A stretch of 53,542 bases of DNA, taken from Blattamonas nauphoetae. Lineage: Eukaryota > Preaxostyla > Oxymonadida. Shown piece after piece: positions 34,427-45,653 of this stretch (position 1 is its first letter; every line of letters begins with the position of its first letter). The position numbers and the translations under genes are program-made. A model generated the notes under the pieces. It had not been told where the DNA came from, did not search any database, and saw only the letters and a program-made list of their open reading frames with translations. The stretch spans positions 1 to 53,542 of the forward strand of contig JARBJD010000428.1 of the NCBI GenBank assembly GCA_033064195.1. Reading direction: 5' to 3'.

Positions 34427-35011
34427 TTAATTCAACGTAATATATCCAAGGACGGTTTCGTTTTTGATGTGATCGGATGAGCAGTGAGATGGATGGCATA
34501 CACTGTCGACGCCTTGTGCAGCCAGAGAATGCCACAGATCAGGTTGATTCCGAGATCCATGACCGTCAAAAATCAATAGAGCTCTTGAAACGGGTTTCAC
34601 TGTTGTGTTCATTCGTTGTTGAATCTCTGTCGCGACGTAGTTGAGGAGGATGTTTTCGAGAAGCTCTTTATTCATCCAATCTTTCTGCGAACTGTGTTGG
34701 ACGAATCGGGAGGGATAATGCGCTGAGTAGTGTGCTTTAGCAATCTTTGCCGGAAGAATGAGACGAGATATCAGTGTTTCACCGTCCGCCGCGGCAATAA
34801 ACATCATTGTGTGGCTGAAGATGAGCGACGGTGGTGTGATGTACACTGTGCTTGTGACTTTGGACATCGACTTTTGTCGTCTCCGTTCTATCGAAAGGGG
34901 CTTCAACGCCTGAAAGAACGGATGATCTTGAATCCACGCTGACACCCAACTCCGAGACGGTTCATGACACTCCACATGAACAAATCGCTGACGCTTTTTC
35001 TTGATCGTCAA
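34427..35011 (-). CDS. pogo-like transposase ORF (DDE_1 type), partial
   Basis: A 194-codon open frame. The N-terminal part (SWVSAWIQDHPFFQAL, then SIERRR) looks like the second HTH of pogo/Tc5-type transposases. The DDE core shows MMFIAAADGETLISRLI, WMNKELL, and ALLIFDGHGSRNQ with the second Asp. HPSHCSSDH then stands where family members have PPHTSHxxQPLD. The first catalytic Asp region is not evident between the HTH and the ADGE strand, and the end is truncated near the MITE. It is most likely an eroding transposon gene; the open frame leaves domestication possible but unsupported. Confidence 0.55.
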   Translation of the reverse strand: MTIKKKRQRFVHVECHEPSRSWVSAWIQDHPFFQALKPLSIERRRQKSMSKVTSTVYITPPSLIFSHTMMFIAAADGETLISRLILPAKIAKAHYSAHYPSRFVQHSSQKDWMNKELLENILLNYVATEIQQRMNTTVKPVSRALLIFDGHGSRNQPDLWHSLAAQGVDSVCHPSHCSSDHIKNETVLGYITLN

Positions 35012-36323
35012 TGACTGCCCAAAGTCGGATGATGAACGTTTAAGAACAATCCATCAACGCCACATCCTTGTATGATGGATTCAGGCCTTTTCGAATCAAT
35101 TCCTAACATTTCATCATTTTTCATAGCAATCATTTTTTGAGGTCTTTCTGAAAAGAATGCACTTATTTTGGTTCAAAACGGATGGCTGGTTGTGGAGAAA
35201 TGATGTCGAAAAGTTTGGAAAAATGTGTCCACTTTACTGGATGAAGCTACAGGGCCTAATAAGGTTTTTTTGCTCTCAATATTTTGCAGGATTGTTTTCT
35301 CACCAAAACAACATTTCACAGAAAAAATCTCGATGATTGGTGGTTTCATGAATTTCGGCCCTTTGGAAAACTGGTGAATAAAGATACGAAAAGCCGCAGT
35401 GTGTTTCGGATTGGCTTGAGTGGGAGAAATTCGTGTTGCGTCAGTCAAGGTCCCCAAACACGATTCCATCAAAGCACATGAACCTGGCAAGCTGTGTGTG
35501 ACTTTATCTGCTAAGAAGAGCAGGCCGAGGCATGATAGGGGAAACAATTCCAAGGGAGAGAATCTATTTGTCAAAGGACTAGCTACTACCGCACACAGGA
35601 GATGAAAAGTGGTCAGTTTCGAAATGGGAAGGGATGAAGAGGTTGAGGTGTCATTTGGGCTGTATGTTTGTTGTGGAGACGTGCATTCAACGGTGAGTTG
35701 CTTCTGAGAAGTTGATGGAGATTTCGAGCACGAATGACAAGAAATTGCGCGTGTCAACATTTCGTCGGGGATGACGGTGGAACCAAGCCAACTACTGTCG
35801 AAGCGAAAAATGCAACAGACTCCAAATCTTTAATCCCGCGACCATTGATGAACTCTTTCACCACATTGCATTCAAGCGGAAGAACAGTTTCGAGTTCAAT
35901 CGTGTCTCCAAAGTCTTTCAAGAGACGGTAGACCAATCGATGGGTATCCTATGTCTCAAGACTCTCCGGAAAGGTGTGGACTTGGTGGTTGATGGATGGT
36001 CCGACAGTTGAAACCTTGGTGGAGTAATTCTTGCCATGAAACGTTTGTGATTGTGAAATTTCTTCATCCATTCGGCCTCTCTATCTGGGCTTAGTTGTGA
36101 TGTTTCATTCACTGATGAATGCTCGACATGTGTGTTGAATGTTGTCTTTTCACCTTTTCTATGACATCCAAAAACGTACAGCTCGACTAGTTCTGAAATG
36201 TTTAGTACAACTAGACTTGTTCTGAAACGATGCAGTATTTTTCAGACGTGAAGATGAATAATGCGGAAATGAAAAATGATTGTTCTGAAATGAACAAGAA
36301 TACTTTAGAAATGAAAACACATT
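35012..36323. other. decayed repeat-derived region, no clear gene
   Basis: 1.3 kb with no recognisable gene. Within it 35130-35345 matches the inner arm of the foldback family. Minus-strand frames at 35173-35760, 35754-35936 and 35918-36112 (for example YRLLKDFGDTIELE) are fragmentary and may be more of a lost transposon. Around 36190-36320 there are loose repeats of TTCTGAAAT. Confidence 0.4.
35130..35345. mobile_element. foldback element, partial copy H
   Basis: Shares GGTTCAAAACGGATGGCTGG, TTGTGGAGAAATGATG and AAGTTTGGAAAAATGTG with the inner right arms of copies E and G. The termini and the other arm are absent or unrecognisable. Confidence 0.5.
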
Positions 36324-36911
36324 TCTAGATTTGTCATTCCCCCGGTCCGTGTCAGCAACCCGGAATATCGGGTCCAAACAAACCAGAATGGTCCAACTAA
36401 GAAAAAAATAAAAATTGAGAAATTTCCTATTTGGGGAATTCGAGAAATCCTCAAAATACCTCGTTTTGGCCACTTTTCAAAATGTGTACGAGTATATCTC
36501 AACAACCATTGAACAGATTAGAATGAAATTCTTCACAGAAACGTTTTTTGGTGAATATATTTTTGTACAATAATTTTGAGAAATAATGATGGGTATTTGG
36601 GAAGATGTGAAAAAGAGCCTTTTTCGCGCCAAAAAATTGCTTAGGAAATATTTGATTTTGTGTCTTTTATCGATATATTCTCAATAAACATGCATTCTAT
36701 TAGGGTAAAAACGGATATCTGGTTGTGGAGATTTGGGCTGAAAAAGTTTGAAAAATGTGGTCATTCCTGCTGTATACAGTATATTGAGGATTTCTCCGAT
36801 TCCCCGCGGAATTGAATTCTCAAATTTGATTTTTTTCTTAGTTGACCAAAATGGTTTCTTTCAACCCCATGTTCCGGGTTGGTGACACGGACCGGGTTTA
36901 TGACAAATAGA
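36324..36911. mobile_element. foldback element, copy F (inverted relative of D)
   Basis: About 588 bp. Ends are TTTGTCATTCCCCCGGTCCG and CGGACCGGGTTTATGACAAA. Its sequence is the reverse complement of copy D with few differences. For example GCGGAATTGAATTCTCAAATT here is complementary to the left arm of D, and the TTGGGGAATTCGAGAAATCC block matches the right arm of D. It is the last repeat before the right gene island. Confidence 0.87.
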
Positions 36912-37444
36912 TGAACTCTTCAAATCCTCAAAAAAAGGTGTGTAATTGTTGAGGAGACATCAGAAAAAACCTGCCATCGAATTGAACAATGGTGTCTAAT
37001 GGTGGGCGGATCAAGCCTATCCTTCCACCTCGTAGAATGTGCTCCAATTCTCGCCCATTCACCCTTTCTTGTGTTGATATCGTCATGTCTACATGAAATT
37101 GATTGAAGAAATGAATTGAGGGTGAAATGAACGAGATGAAAATGAGTGTCAAATCGAGGTCAAGTGTCCAGTCCAACACTAGCACTTGTCCTGTCCACTG
37201 AACAGGCTAATGTATCTGCTGTATACAAGGTTCCGAGGCTTTCTCATGTTTTTTGTTCCCAAATCAAGCTCAAATTGAATGAGAAGAGCACTTTGTGTGA
37301 ATTAATCACAGAATAGCATCTCTTTCTCCGGTCAACGAAAATTATTCAAAAGGAAATTCGATTCAGAAGTCTAATAAGTGACGCTGCTTCGGGATATATC
37401 GATGATCCAACCCATAACCACTCAGCTACTGTGCAAAACATCTG
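36912..37444. other. intergenic region before alanine aminotransferase
   Basis: 533 bp between foldback copy F and the aminotransferase start. An 85-codon minus-strand frame (36928-37185) has no family resemblance and I do not call it. The last 250 bp should hold the promoter, but no known element is obvious. Confidence 0.45.
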
Positions 37445-38949
37445 ATGTACACACCAAATCTCACACAGTCAGGCATCAATGTCAACGTACAAAAGGCCAA
37501 ATATGCGGTGCGTGGACCTGTCCCTCAGAGAGCTTTCGAAATTGAACAGGAATTGAAAGCTGGAAAGGAACATCCGTTCAAGAAGGTCATCAACTGCAAC
37601 ATCGGAAATCCACAACTCCTTGGACAGCACCCAATTTCTTTTTATCGTGAGGTCTCGTCACTTCTTGTTTGCCCAGATCTCCTATCCAACCCAAAAATTG
37701 AGGAGATCTATCAACCAGATGTCATCAAGAGAGCCAGAGAGATGCTTGCCCAAATCCCCGGTGGCGTTGGAGCATATAGCAACAGCCAAGGGCTTCCTTT
37801 CATTGTCAGCGATGTCGCCTCTTTCATCTCAAATCGAGATAACGCTCCATGTGACCCAAAGTCTGTTTTTCTCACACAAGGTGCTTCACCTGGTATCCAA
37901 ACCATCCTCAACATGTTAATTCGTTCCCCTAATGACGGAATCCTTGTCCCAATGCCCCAGTATCCACTCTACACCGGATCAATTGCTCTATACGGTGGAA
38001 AGGCTCTTCTGTACGAGCTAGACGAACAGTCAGGATGGGCTCTCACCGTGTGTTTTATATTTTTGTCATTATCGAATTTAATCACTTTCAACAGGTTGAA
38101 TCCATCCAAAAAACGATTGACGAAGCACGCAAATTTGACATTACCCCTCGTGCCATTGTGATCATCAACCCTGGTAATCCCACAGGTGCCTGCTTACCTC
38201 GCGAGAACATCCAACAGGTTCTTGAACTGGCTCACCGAGAGAACATGCTCGTGATGAGTGACGAGGTCTATCAAACAAATATCTACAATCCAGATGAGAA
38301 GCCATTCATCTCGTTCCGTCAAGTTTTGTTGGAAGCCAAAAATAAGGAGAAGCTTGCCGGCTTGGAATTGATCTCGTTCAACTCCATCAGCAAAGGGTTT
38401 TTTGGCGAATGCGGAATCCGCGGCGGGTATTTCCAGATGGAAAATATTGATCCATTTGCCTGGCAGGAGATTTATAAGTTGGCATCGCTGAACTTGTGCC
38501 CCAATGTCCTCGGCCAATGTGTCGTAGATTTCATGGTGAACCCTCCAAAGCCTGGAGATGCAAGTTATCCAAAATACTTGGAAGAGTCACAAGGCATCCT
38601 CAAGTCACTTCAACACCGTGCTAGGAAGCTTTCTGCTGCCCTGAATGACATTGATGGATGCACATGCCAACCTGTTGAATCCGCCATGTATGCCTTCCCC
38701 AAGATTGCCATTCCCGCCAAAGCTGTTCAACATGCTCGTGATGTCCTTCATATTCCCGCAGATCTGATGTACTGCTTCAGCCTGCTCGAATCTGAAGGTG
38801 TGTGTGTTGTTCCTGGTTCTGGATTTGGACAAGCATCGGGAACATACCATCTGCGAACCACAATTCTTCCACGTGACGAGGAATTCGATGAGATGGTGGA
38901 ACGATTCAAACGTCACCACCTAGCCTTCCAAGAAAAATGGAAGGAGTGA
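37445..38949 (+). CDS. alanine aminotransferase
   Basis: PLP enzyme that interconverts alanine plus 2-oxoglutarate with pyruvate plus glutamate; in anaerobic protists alanine is a common fermentation end product. Two exons, 37445-38047 and 38095-38949, give 485 aa, the normal length. Family marks include KKVINCNIGNPQLLGQ near the start, FLTQGASPGI, VPMPQYPLY, INPGNPTGACL, SDEVYQ, and the PLP-binding lysine at about residue 301 in SISKGFFGECGIRGG. PGSGFGQ and HLRTTILP follow near the end. No targeting peptide is visible, so it is probably cytosolic. The single intron begins GTGTGT. It is the first host gene after the repeat region. Confidence 0.96.
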
Positions 38950-39220
38950 TTACTTTCACTATCTTCCCGGATTTATTCTACCTCTCGGCATCTCAATCTA
39001 TTGATATTAATCAACCTTTTACATGTTTTATGAAGATATTGATTCCGAGACATTCAGATCGAACCTGCTGCGAGTTTTTCAATGAATCAAGACCCGGATC
39101 AATTGTTCTATCTTATTTTCTGTCAGACAAAGTGCTTCAAGTTTTGATATTGATCCATGCTTTCTTCGAGATTTATCATTACTAATTTAGCCGCATGAAA
39201 CTTCGTAATATCACAAATTT

Positions 39221-42011
39221 ATGACATCTCCATCATCAACAGATGCACTGAATAAACAGAGGCCTTTATCGCATGAACACGCCCGCCAAATCATTATTTC
39301 CATTTTGAAAGATGAGAAGGTTCTGTCTTCTCTATGTTATTCATCGTCAGAATCCAAGCCAATGGATCGAACTTGGCCGGCTTCTATTCCAGTCATCCTG
39401 TTTTGAATGTGCTGACGAAGCGTTTACTTCCGCAATACGCTGCTGTCAGACCAATTTTCCGTCTCATTTCATCACATCTCTCACAGGCCTTATCAAATGC
39501 AGGATACGAGTCCATTATCATTCATCGGCCTATCTCCTCTTGAAAAACGCCAATCTTATGTTTTCAAATGTTCTATTCCTTCAGAGACTCCAAATTCCGT
39601 CACAAATCAATCATCCATCATTCCCTCTTCCTCTCCAGTTTCTTCGAGAATCTAATCACTTAACTTTGAACAATCTACCAACAATTGCCAATACTTTTCA
39701 AAGCCCCTTAAATTCTTCCATCTTTACCCGAGAATATGCCAATTTGTTGATGGCTTCGTCAGAGTTCTATTCCTCTCTTGTTCAAACAAATATCCATCCA
39801 CAACTTCCTCAAATCGATCTTTTCTCGCTCACGCGCGATATACTTCAATCACTCAAACAACAGATCGCACTCGATTCTTTTCGAGTTCCCAAGTCTGATT
39901 CACCCCTCCTCCCTATCCCCTCAAATCCACGCCAACTGACAGTTCTGAAACACCCTCTCCATCGAAACCATCTCCACCTCCCAATCATCACTTCCCGTGT
40001 TTCCTGCTTCATTGAGGCACCGTTCGGGAATCCATCTCAAACCTCAATCCAAACATATCTTCAATCTCAGCTGATCGCACTTCAGTTCATTGGCATGCTC
40101 GATTCTCACCTTCCAACAGTCTCATCATCAGACCCACCTTTCCCTTCGATCTCTCGCACTGTCGATGTTTTCCTCTCCATCGCCAGAATTAGAAAGCATT
40201 ACCCGCCTGACGAATGGTCCACTTTTCCGTCAGCCACTCCCGTCGACCAGATTCTCCCTCGTTCATCCGAAGAAAGCACCCATCCGCCCAAAATCAACAC
40301 GGCACGAAGTTCTCCTGTCGCTCAACTGCCTTCGCCGATTTCGGAAGGATCGCCAGTTCTGAACGATTCGCAAAGTCTCATCACTCCTGCTCCTTCCCTT
40401 TCTCCCTCCTCCCTCTCTCTTTTTCTCTCCCCTGCTTTGTTTGAGCACAGTGACATCCCAAAATTCTCGCTTTCTACTGTTCTCTCGTTCCAGAGCGAGG
40501 AACTCATTAAGATTGCGACACACACTCTGGTCAGAACAATCCAGTTGCTTCTTCAGGCGGATGCCAACAAACACCAACCTGACACACCAGACAGCCCATT
40601 TCTAAGCGAATCGGAGGGTCATTCGCAGGACGGAAAGGAGATTTTGATATCTGTAAAGAGCCAGGAAGAGACGGAGAGACAAATTAGAATAGAGGAGCAT
40701 ACGGAGAGAGAGCAAGATGGTAATACGAGAGTTCATCTTCAGCCCGAGCCATCCAAATCCTCTCATTCTACAGACTCTTTCGTACTCTCCTCATCCTCTC
40801 GCCCACTCTCAAACTTCTTCCTCCAGTTGGGCTACACCTTCATTCATTCCTGCCGTCTCGACCTGGCTATGTCCGCTCTAAACTCAGCATTCAGATGCGA
40901 TCCGTCCCTCCCCTTCGCTCCAACAGCAATGGCGTCGATAGCCATTCTCGGAGTGATCTCCATTCTCTCTCACGACACACTGAACACACTTCACACTCTC
41001 CTCGCTGTCCTTCCCCGCTTTCCCGATTCGACACTCTTCACACCTCCTACCTTCTCCTACTCTGTGTACCCACAGATCGATATGGTTAGATCAATCACAC
41101 CAAAACAAGTCATCATCGAGATCGGCGTGTTTCTCGGTCAAGCGATGAAGAATCTCACCATCGCCCTCTCCATCGATCCAGCCTTCCTCCCAGCCCTCTG
41201 TCTGTGTGTCGTTCTCTGTCTCCTCCTTGAACAACCTCAGCGAGCGAGAGTGTTCGCAGAACGAATCAACTTTATTGTAAGCACTGCTACGATGAACAGC
41301 CTCGAGTTGGAAGCAAACCAAAGGAGACAGGCACAGGACAGGATGAAGTCACCACTCCCAAACACAGCCTTTCCTCAGAAGATGTTCTCCATCCCACAAG
41401 AGATCATCGACCAGTTCGCAGGAACACACCAATTGGATGCTTCTCTTCTCCGCATCTTCAATTTTGGGGTTCCACCATCCTTAATCGTGGAGGAATATCG
41501 CCTCCCTCCAGTCCCTCCTCTGATCCTCTCTCAACAGTCTCTCTTCACTCTACCAACCCTCCCAATCCTTCTTGACCGCACCAGCGACTTCGAGCGACAG
41601 CTTCCCATCTGCGAGTGGATTAAGAAGAATCAGGACTGGAATTTGGTTGAGTGGAACCTCAAAGCGATCGAGGCTCGCCGACTCAGCATGATCGACGAGT
41701 GGGCAGAATTCCTCCAGCGACAACCACCAATTGAGGTGAAGAAAAGACAGTATTCGTGGAAGCCTGTAGGGAAGTCCTCCAAAGTGGACATGCAGCTGAT
41801 GCCGAAAGGGCTGACGGAGGAGGAAATGGGAGTGTGGCTGTACGAGGAGAAGAAGAGGATCAAGAGGGAGAGGCAGCGTGAGAAAAGAGAGCAGGAGAAT
41901 CACAGAAAGGAGATTTTGAATCAGAGGAGGGTGAGGAGACAAGCAGAACTCAAAAACGAGAGGAAACACCAGAAGATGATGAATACCTCACAAACACCAA
42001 CCAGCTCGTGA
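39221..42011 (+). CDS. large helical-repeat (TPR-like) protein, unknown
   Basis: Two exons, 39221-39319 and 39351-42011, give 919 aa; the intron is only 31 nt. After a short N-terminal helix, QWIELGRLLFQSSCFECADE and the following helix pair look like tetratricopeptide repeats. A second set lies at about residues 530-670 (FFLQLGYTFIHSCRLDLAMS and AMKNLTIALSIDPAFLPAL). Between them is a long Ser/Pro-rich and acidic insert (about residues 310-510). The C-terminus has WNLVEWNLKAIEARR and a basic coiled coil (EEKKRIKRERQREKREQ). Probably a scaffold in a larger complex; I cannot name the family. It converges on pantothenate kinase with a 203-bp gap. Confidence 0.72.
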
Positions 42012-42214
42012 CACATCCCTCCTCGTCATGCCAGCTCTCCAAACACGTCGTCTTCAGCACAGACATGTGACCCACTTTTGAAAAAGAGCACGCAAACCGA
42101 TCAATGTTGTGTGACTGGAGAAGACCAAAAGTGCATCAGATAGACACAAGCAGTCGAACAGAAGAAGACAAAAAACAATACACGAGTGTCCAACGGCAAT
42201 TAAGATCCCTCCCC

Positions 42215-44235
42215 TCACACGTCTCCTCCAAAATAGGCCTTCCACGTCTGGTCGGTTTGTGGGATTCTCGGTTGGGGCTTCGGAGTGGCGACAATGTGCG
42301 AAGTCAGCACCACGCCGTTCTTGTGGGAGAGGGAGTGTGATGGTGAGGGGGCTGGTGAAGTGGTTGAGAAATCATAAGAATCGGTGATGCCGGGGTGGGG
42401 CACTTTGGGGACAGGGACGATTGGGGTGAGTGGCTTCTTTTGGTCGTGGCGAGAGAGAGATGTGCTGGGGGAGACGGAGGCCGGCAGACGGCTGGAGAGG
42501 GAGGGAGAAGCGTGGTGGGAATGAGGTGCTTGGGAGTGAGATGGTGTGGGGACGGCGTGAGGGGACATGGCTCGCATGGATGGGCATTCGATAGAGGTCT
42601 TGGTGGGAACACAGCCAAGTGACAACATCATCGCACCAATTGCGCCAATAAATGAATCGTGCCGGAGATAGCATGTCTGCCAGAGAAATGGAGAGACGGA
42701 GAGGTGATGGAAATGATGATCGACACACCTTGAGTTGAGAAGACGAGAAACTGCCAACTACGTTCGATAGTCCAGCCATCGCGATGTTGTTGTTGTGCAA
42801 GAAAGATCCCCCAAAGTACACATTTTTGATAGAATGTTGCGAGCACACGAAAAACACAAGTTGGGCCGTGTTCGTCACGATCACATCAAGAACTGTCCGA
42901 ATCATGTCTGAGTGACTGAAGAAAGAATAATGAAAAGGAATTCTTGCATTAAAAACCGATCAGACCTGAACGAATCTCTCACTTCTTCAGATCCTTGTTC
43001 TTTGTCTTTTGTCGGTTGAACCTTTGCAAAAGCCCCGGCAGCTGCTGTTTTCTTCAATCCAATACCTCCATAATCCTCTCCATAGATATCACCAATGGTC
43101 ATGTTCACATTCGTGGAATTTCCTCCCTTAGCCAGGTCAATCATCTCGTCGAAGTCTCGTTGGTTTGTCAACAGAGATGATAAACCAAAAAATGCTCCCC
43201 CACCAAGAAGAGACCCGGTTACACGTGAATAAGACCCAGTTTCATCGACACGAATGATAGACGTTCCCGTTCCGATGTTCACAAACAGATAGGGATATGG
43301 CGGATTCTAAATAGAGGCCCAGAAAGTCGAAAGATAAAAGAGGCAGAGACACAGACTCGTGTTGGTTGGGATATTTCAGGATGCTCAGAATCGATATATT
43401 GGAGATACCAGAATGTTTCATCTTCAACATTCGCGATAAGAAAGTTCGCCCCCGTCACAATTGACTATATATGGATATAAAAGAAAAGGGTATGCCGAAA
43501 AGCATTTCGAGAAGATGTTTAAACCTTCATTTCATCATAATTGATGAGAGAAATTCCTGGGAGTTCTTTCTTAAACAAGTCATGAAACTTTACCATTCCT
43601 CCCCCGGTTCCACAGAGTGAGGAAATTGGTGCTGCAGTTCGTAGTGCTGCACATTTCAAAGAATCTAAGGCGGACAGACCTTTCACAAATGCGACTGCTT
43701 CATCAATCTGCGATGTCATCATTCGGAAGAAAAAAAGCGTTCCCTCCACATTGCGATCAGCGATCTCGAAGAGCAGTGTGAGATCTCGTTGGATGTATTC
43801 AGAAAAGTGACTCAGTTTTGGTGTCATGATGTGGGATGGCGTCGATGGCGTCGATGATGGTGTTACATCCACAAACAAAAGATTATACAACTCGTCGGAT
43901 AGGTTAGATTTCATGGCCATCGGGACGAAGAGACAGATCTTTGTCAATGATCCACCAATGTCAAGAGTCTGTGTGGACGAATAAAAGGAGTACGATGGAG
44001 AAAGAGTTCGTCGGTAAATTCAAATCAGAGAATACCACATGAATGTTATCCGTTGGGCTGATGAAAAGAGATTCTGCAGTGTCTATTAAAGGAAAGATGT
44101 CAGAGAATGAGATGAGTAACGAGAGATAGTGATAGAAAGACCAAATGGTGTGTCCTCTGTTTCGTCCGTCTCCCATTCATCAATAAAATCCGATTTGTGA
44201 AATAAGTTCCCAATTCGAGCAAAGAAATTCGTCAT
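42215..44235 (-). CDS. pantothenate kinase (eukaryotic type II fold)
   Basis: Phosphorylates pantothenate, the first step of coenzyme A synthesis, in the cytosol. Seven exons on the minus strand: 44235-44142, 44082-44036, 43968-43525, 43464-43357, 43306-42966, 42915-42729 and 42676-42215, all in phase, giving 560 aa. The ATP-binding TLDIGGSLTK starts at residue 48. LCGTGGG, SIVTGANFL, LFVNIGTGTSI and GSLLGGGAFFGL follow in family order. FGGSFLH and YLRHDSFIGAIGAMM close the kinase fold at about residue 430. A Pro/Ser/His-rich tail of about 130 residues follows and is not part of the enzyme fold. The start was chosen at the first ATG (MTNFFARIG); an upstream frame extends to 44292 but has no ATG. 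Confidence 0.9.
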
Positions 44236-44562
44236 TCCACCTTCTTTGTGTTTGTCGGTTCTTTTCACCGATTCGGATTTGTACAGCTTCAAGTATGGAA
44301 AGAAAAAGATATATAATCAGAGTATATGAAGCACTCTCAACAAAATATCGTGTTTGAGGAAGGAACAGAAGCTTGAGAACTGAACTAAAACATGTGGGAA
44401 AGATCTGGATGAATCGTCCAATCGGACCTAAAAGCGTTCGTAAAGTTACTATTGGTCATAAAGAATGACGTTTTTCTCAATATTCTGGATTTACACATCC
44501 GTTGGACTTAAAAATGACGAAGGAAATTACCTAGTCAAATGTGTACTTGGAAGATGTGATGT
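44236..44562. other. intergenic region
   Basis: 327 bp between the pantothenate kinase start and the end of the P0 gene, both on the minus strand. I see no further gene or repeat. Confidence 0.55.
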
Positions 44563-45495
44563 TTAGTCGAAGAGTCCGCCAATGTCAGCATCTTCAGATT
44601 CTTCCTCTTCCTCAACCTTCTTTTCTTCCTTCTTGCTCTCTCCCTTCGCTGGAGCAGCTGATTCTGCGGCTGGTGCAGCAACGGCGGCAGCTGATGATGA
44701 ACGCTCAGCGAACTTCTTGTGGAGATCGAAGGTGTAACCTGAGGCTTCAGCGATGGCAAGGCAGTTTTTGAATCCTCCCTTGAGGTAGTATGGGAGAGCA
44801 CCTGGGCATGGAGTTTTGGTGGCGAGGCAGAGAGCTGTCAGCTGCTTGTTTCCTTCGGCAAATGAAACCTCGAGATCAGAGTCCTTGATGTCAAGCATCT
44901 CAATGGGGTAGATTTGTCCATCTTCGAAAACTGAGAGTGGTTGAAGTTCGAAGAAGAATGGAGTGATCTTAAGTTTTTGGAGGAGGGCAGCTTCAGAGCT
45001 TCCGACCTTATCTCCCTTGGTGATGACCTTAACATCATTCAAGATTTCAATTGTACCACGAGCGATCTTGGTGTTGATGTTCAGGGCTTGAAGGAAGGTG
45101 GTCTGACCTGGCTCGAGACCTGTGTTTCCGGCTGGGACAATAACATCGCAAGGAGCAATAGCACCGGCTTTTGCTGGACCAGAGATCTTGTTGAGTGCGA
45201 CCAGTTCACGAATGCTGTGGAGATCCTCGTTTGTGAAGATGAGACCAACATTGAGCTTGAGGGCATTGGAAAGGTAAACAATTCCGGGGATGTTTGTGAT
45301 TTCTTTGATGCATCGACGGATGAGGGTGTTCTTACCCATGAGGATGACAGCCTTTCCACGGAGGGCCTGTCTGTTCTTTTGCATCAGGGAAGAGGAGATG
45401 TTATCAACGTTCACAACCATGACGCGCTTGTATTCTTGGAAGAGAGCCTTCACACGTTCAAAGTACACAGCTTTGTTTCCTTGTTTGGATGACAT
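44563..45495 (-). CDS. RPLP0: 60S acidic ribosomal protein P0 (uL10)
   Basis: Stalk-base protein of the large ribosomal subunit; it binds 28S rRNA and anchors P1/P2 dimers that recruit GTPase factors. A single intronless frame of 310 aa, the standard length. MSSKQGNKAVYFERVKALF, then VVNVDNISS, ALRGKAVILMGKNTLIRR and KAGAIAPCDVIVPAGNTGLEP are classic P0. The C-terminus has the Ala-rich hinge, an acidic stretch and the tail SEDADIGGLFD. The final GLFD followed by TAA shows that TAA is a stop in this genome. Lack of introns, unlike most neighbours, fits a highly expressed gene. Confidence 0.98.
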   Translation of the reverse strand: MSSKQGNKAVYFERVKALFQEYKRVMVVNVDNISSSLMQKNRQALRGKAVILMGKNTLIRRCIKEITNIPGIVYLSNALKLNVGLIFTNEDLHSIRELVALNKISGPAKAGAIAPCDVIVPAGNTGLEPGQTTFLQALNINTKIARGTIEILNDVKVITKGDKVGSSEAALLQKLKITPFFFELQPLSVFEDGQIYPIEMLDIKDSDLEVSFAEGNKQLTALCLATKTPCPGALPYYLKGGFKNCLAIAEASGYTFDLHKKFAERSSSAAAVAAPAAESAAPAKGESKKEEKKVEEEEESEDADIGGLFD

Positions 45496-45653
45496 CTTTC
45501 TTTTTTGATCGTCTGAGGAAAAAGGGTATTTTTCTGACCCACAACATCATGAGATGGATCGGATTTCTGAGGAAATCTGCAAAACGATCCGACTTATAAG
45601 GAAAGAAATCATAAATATCAGTAAATGATGAGTGTTTGAAATGAAAATTTCGG

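Noticed and set aside
35173-35760. A 195-codon minus-strand frame
   Set aside because: Ser/Thr/Leu-rich with no recognisable domain, and it overlaps a foldback remnant; not good enough to call a gene.
26218-36911. Retrovirus-like, LTR or Polinton elements
   Set aside because: I saw no reverse transcriptase, integrase, capsid or long direct terminal repeats; what is recognisable is plain DNA transposons and foldback repeats.
44941-45492. A 183-codon plus-strand frame
   Set aside because: Antisense shadow of ribosomal protein P0.
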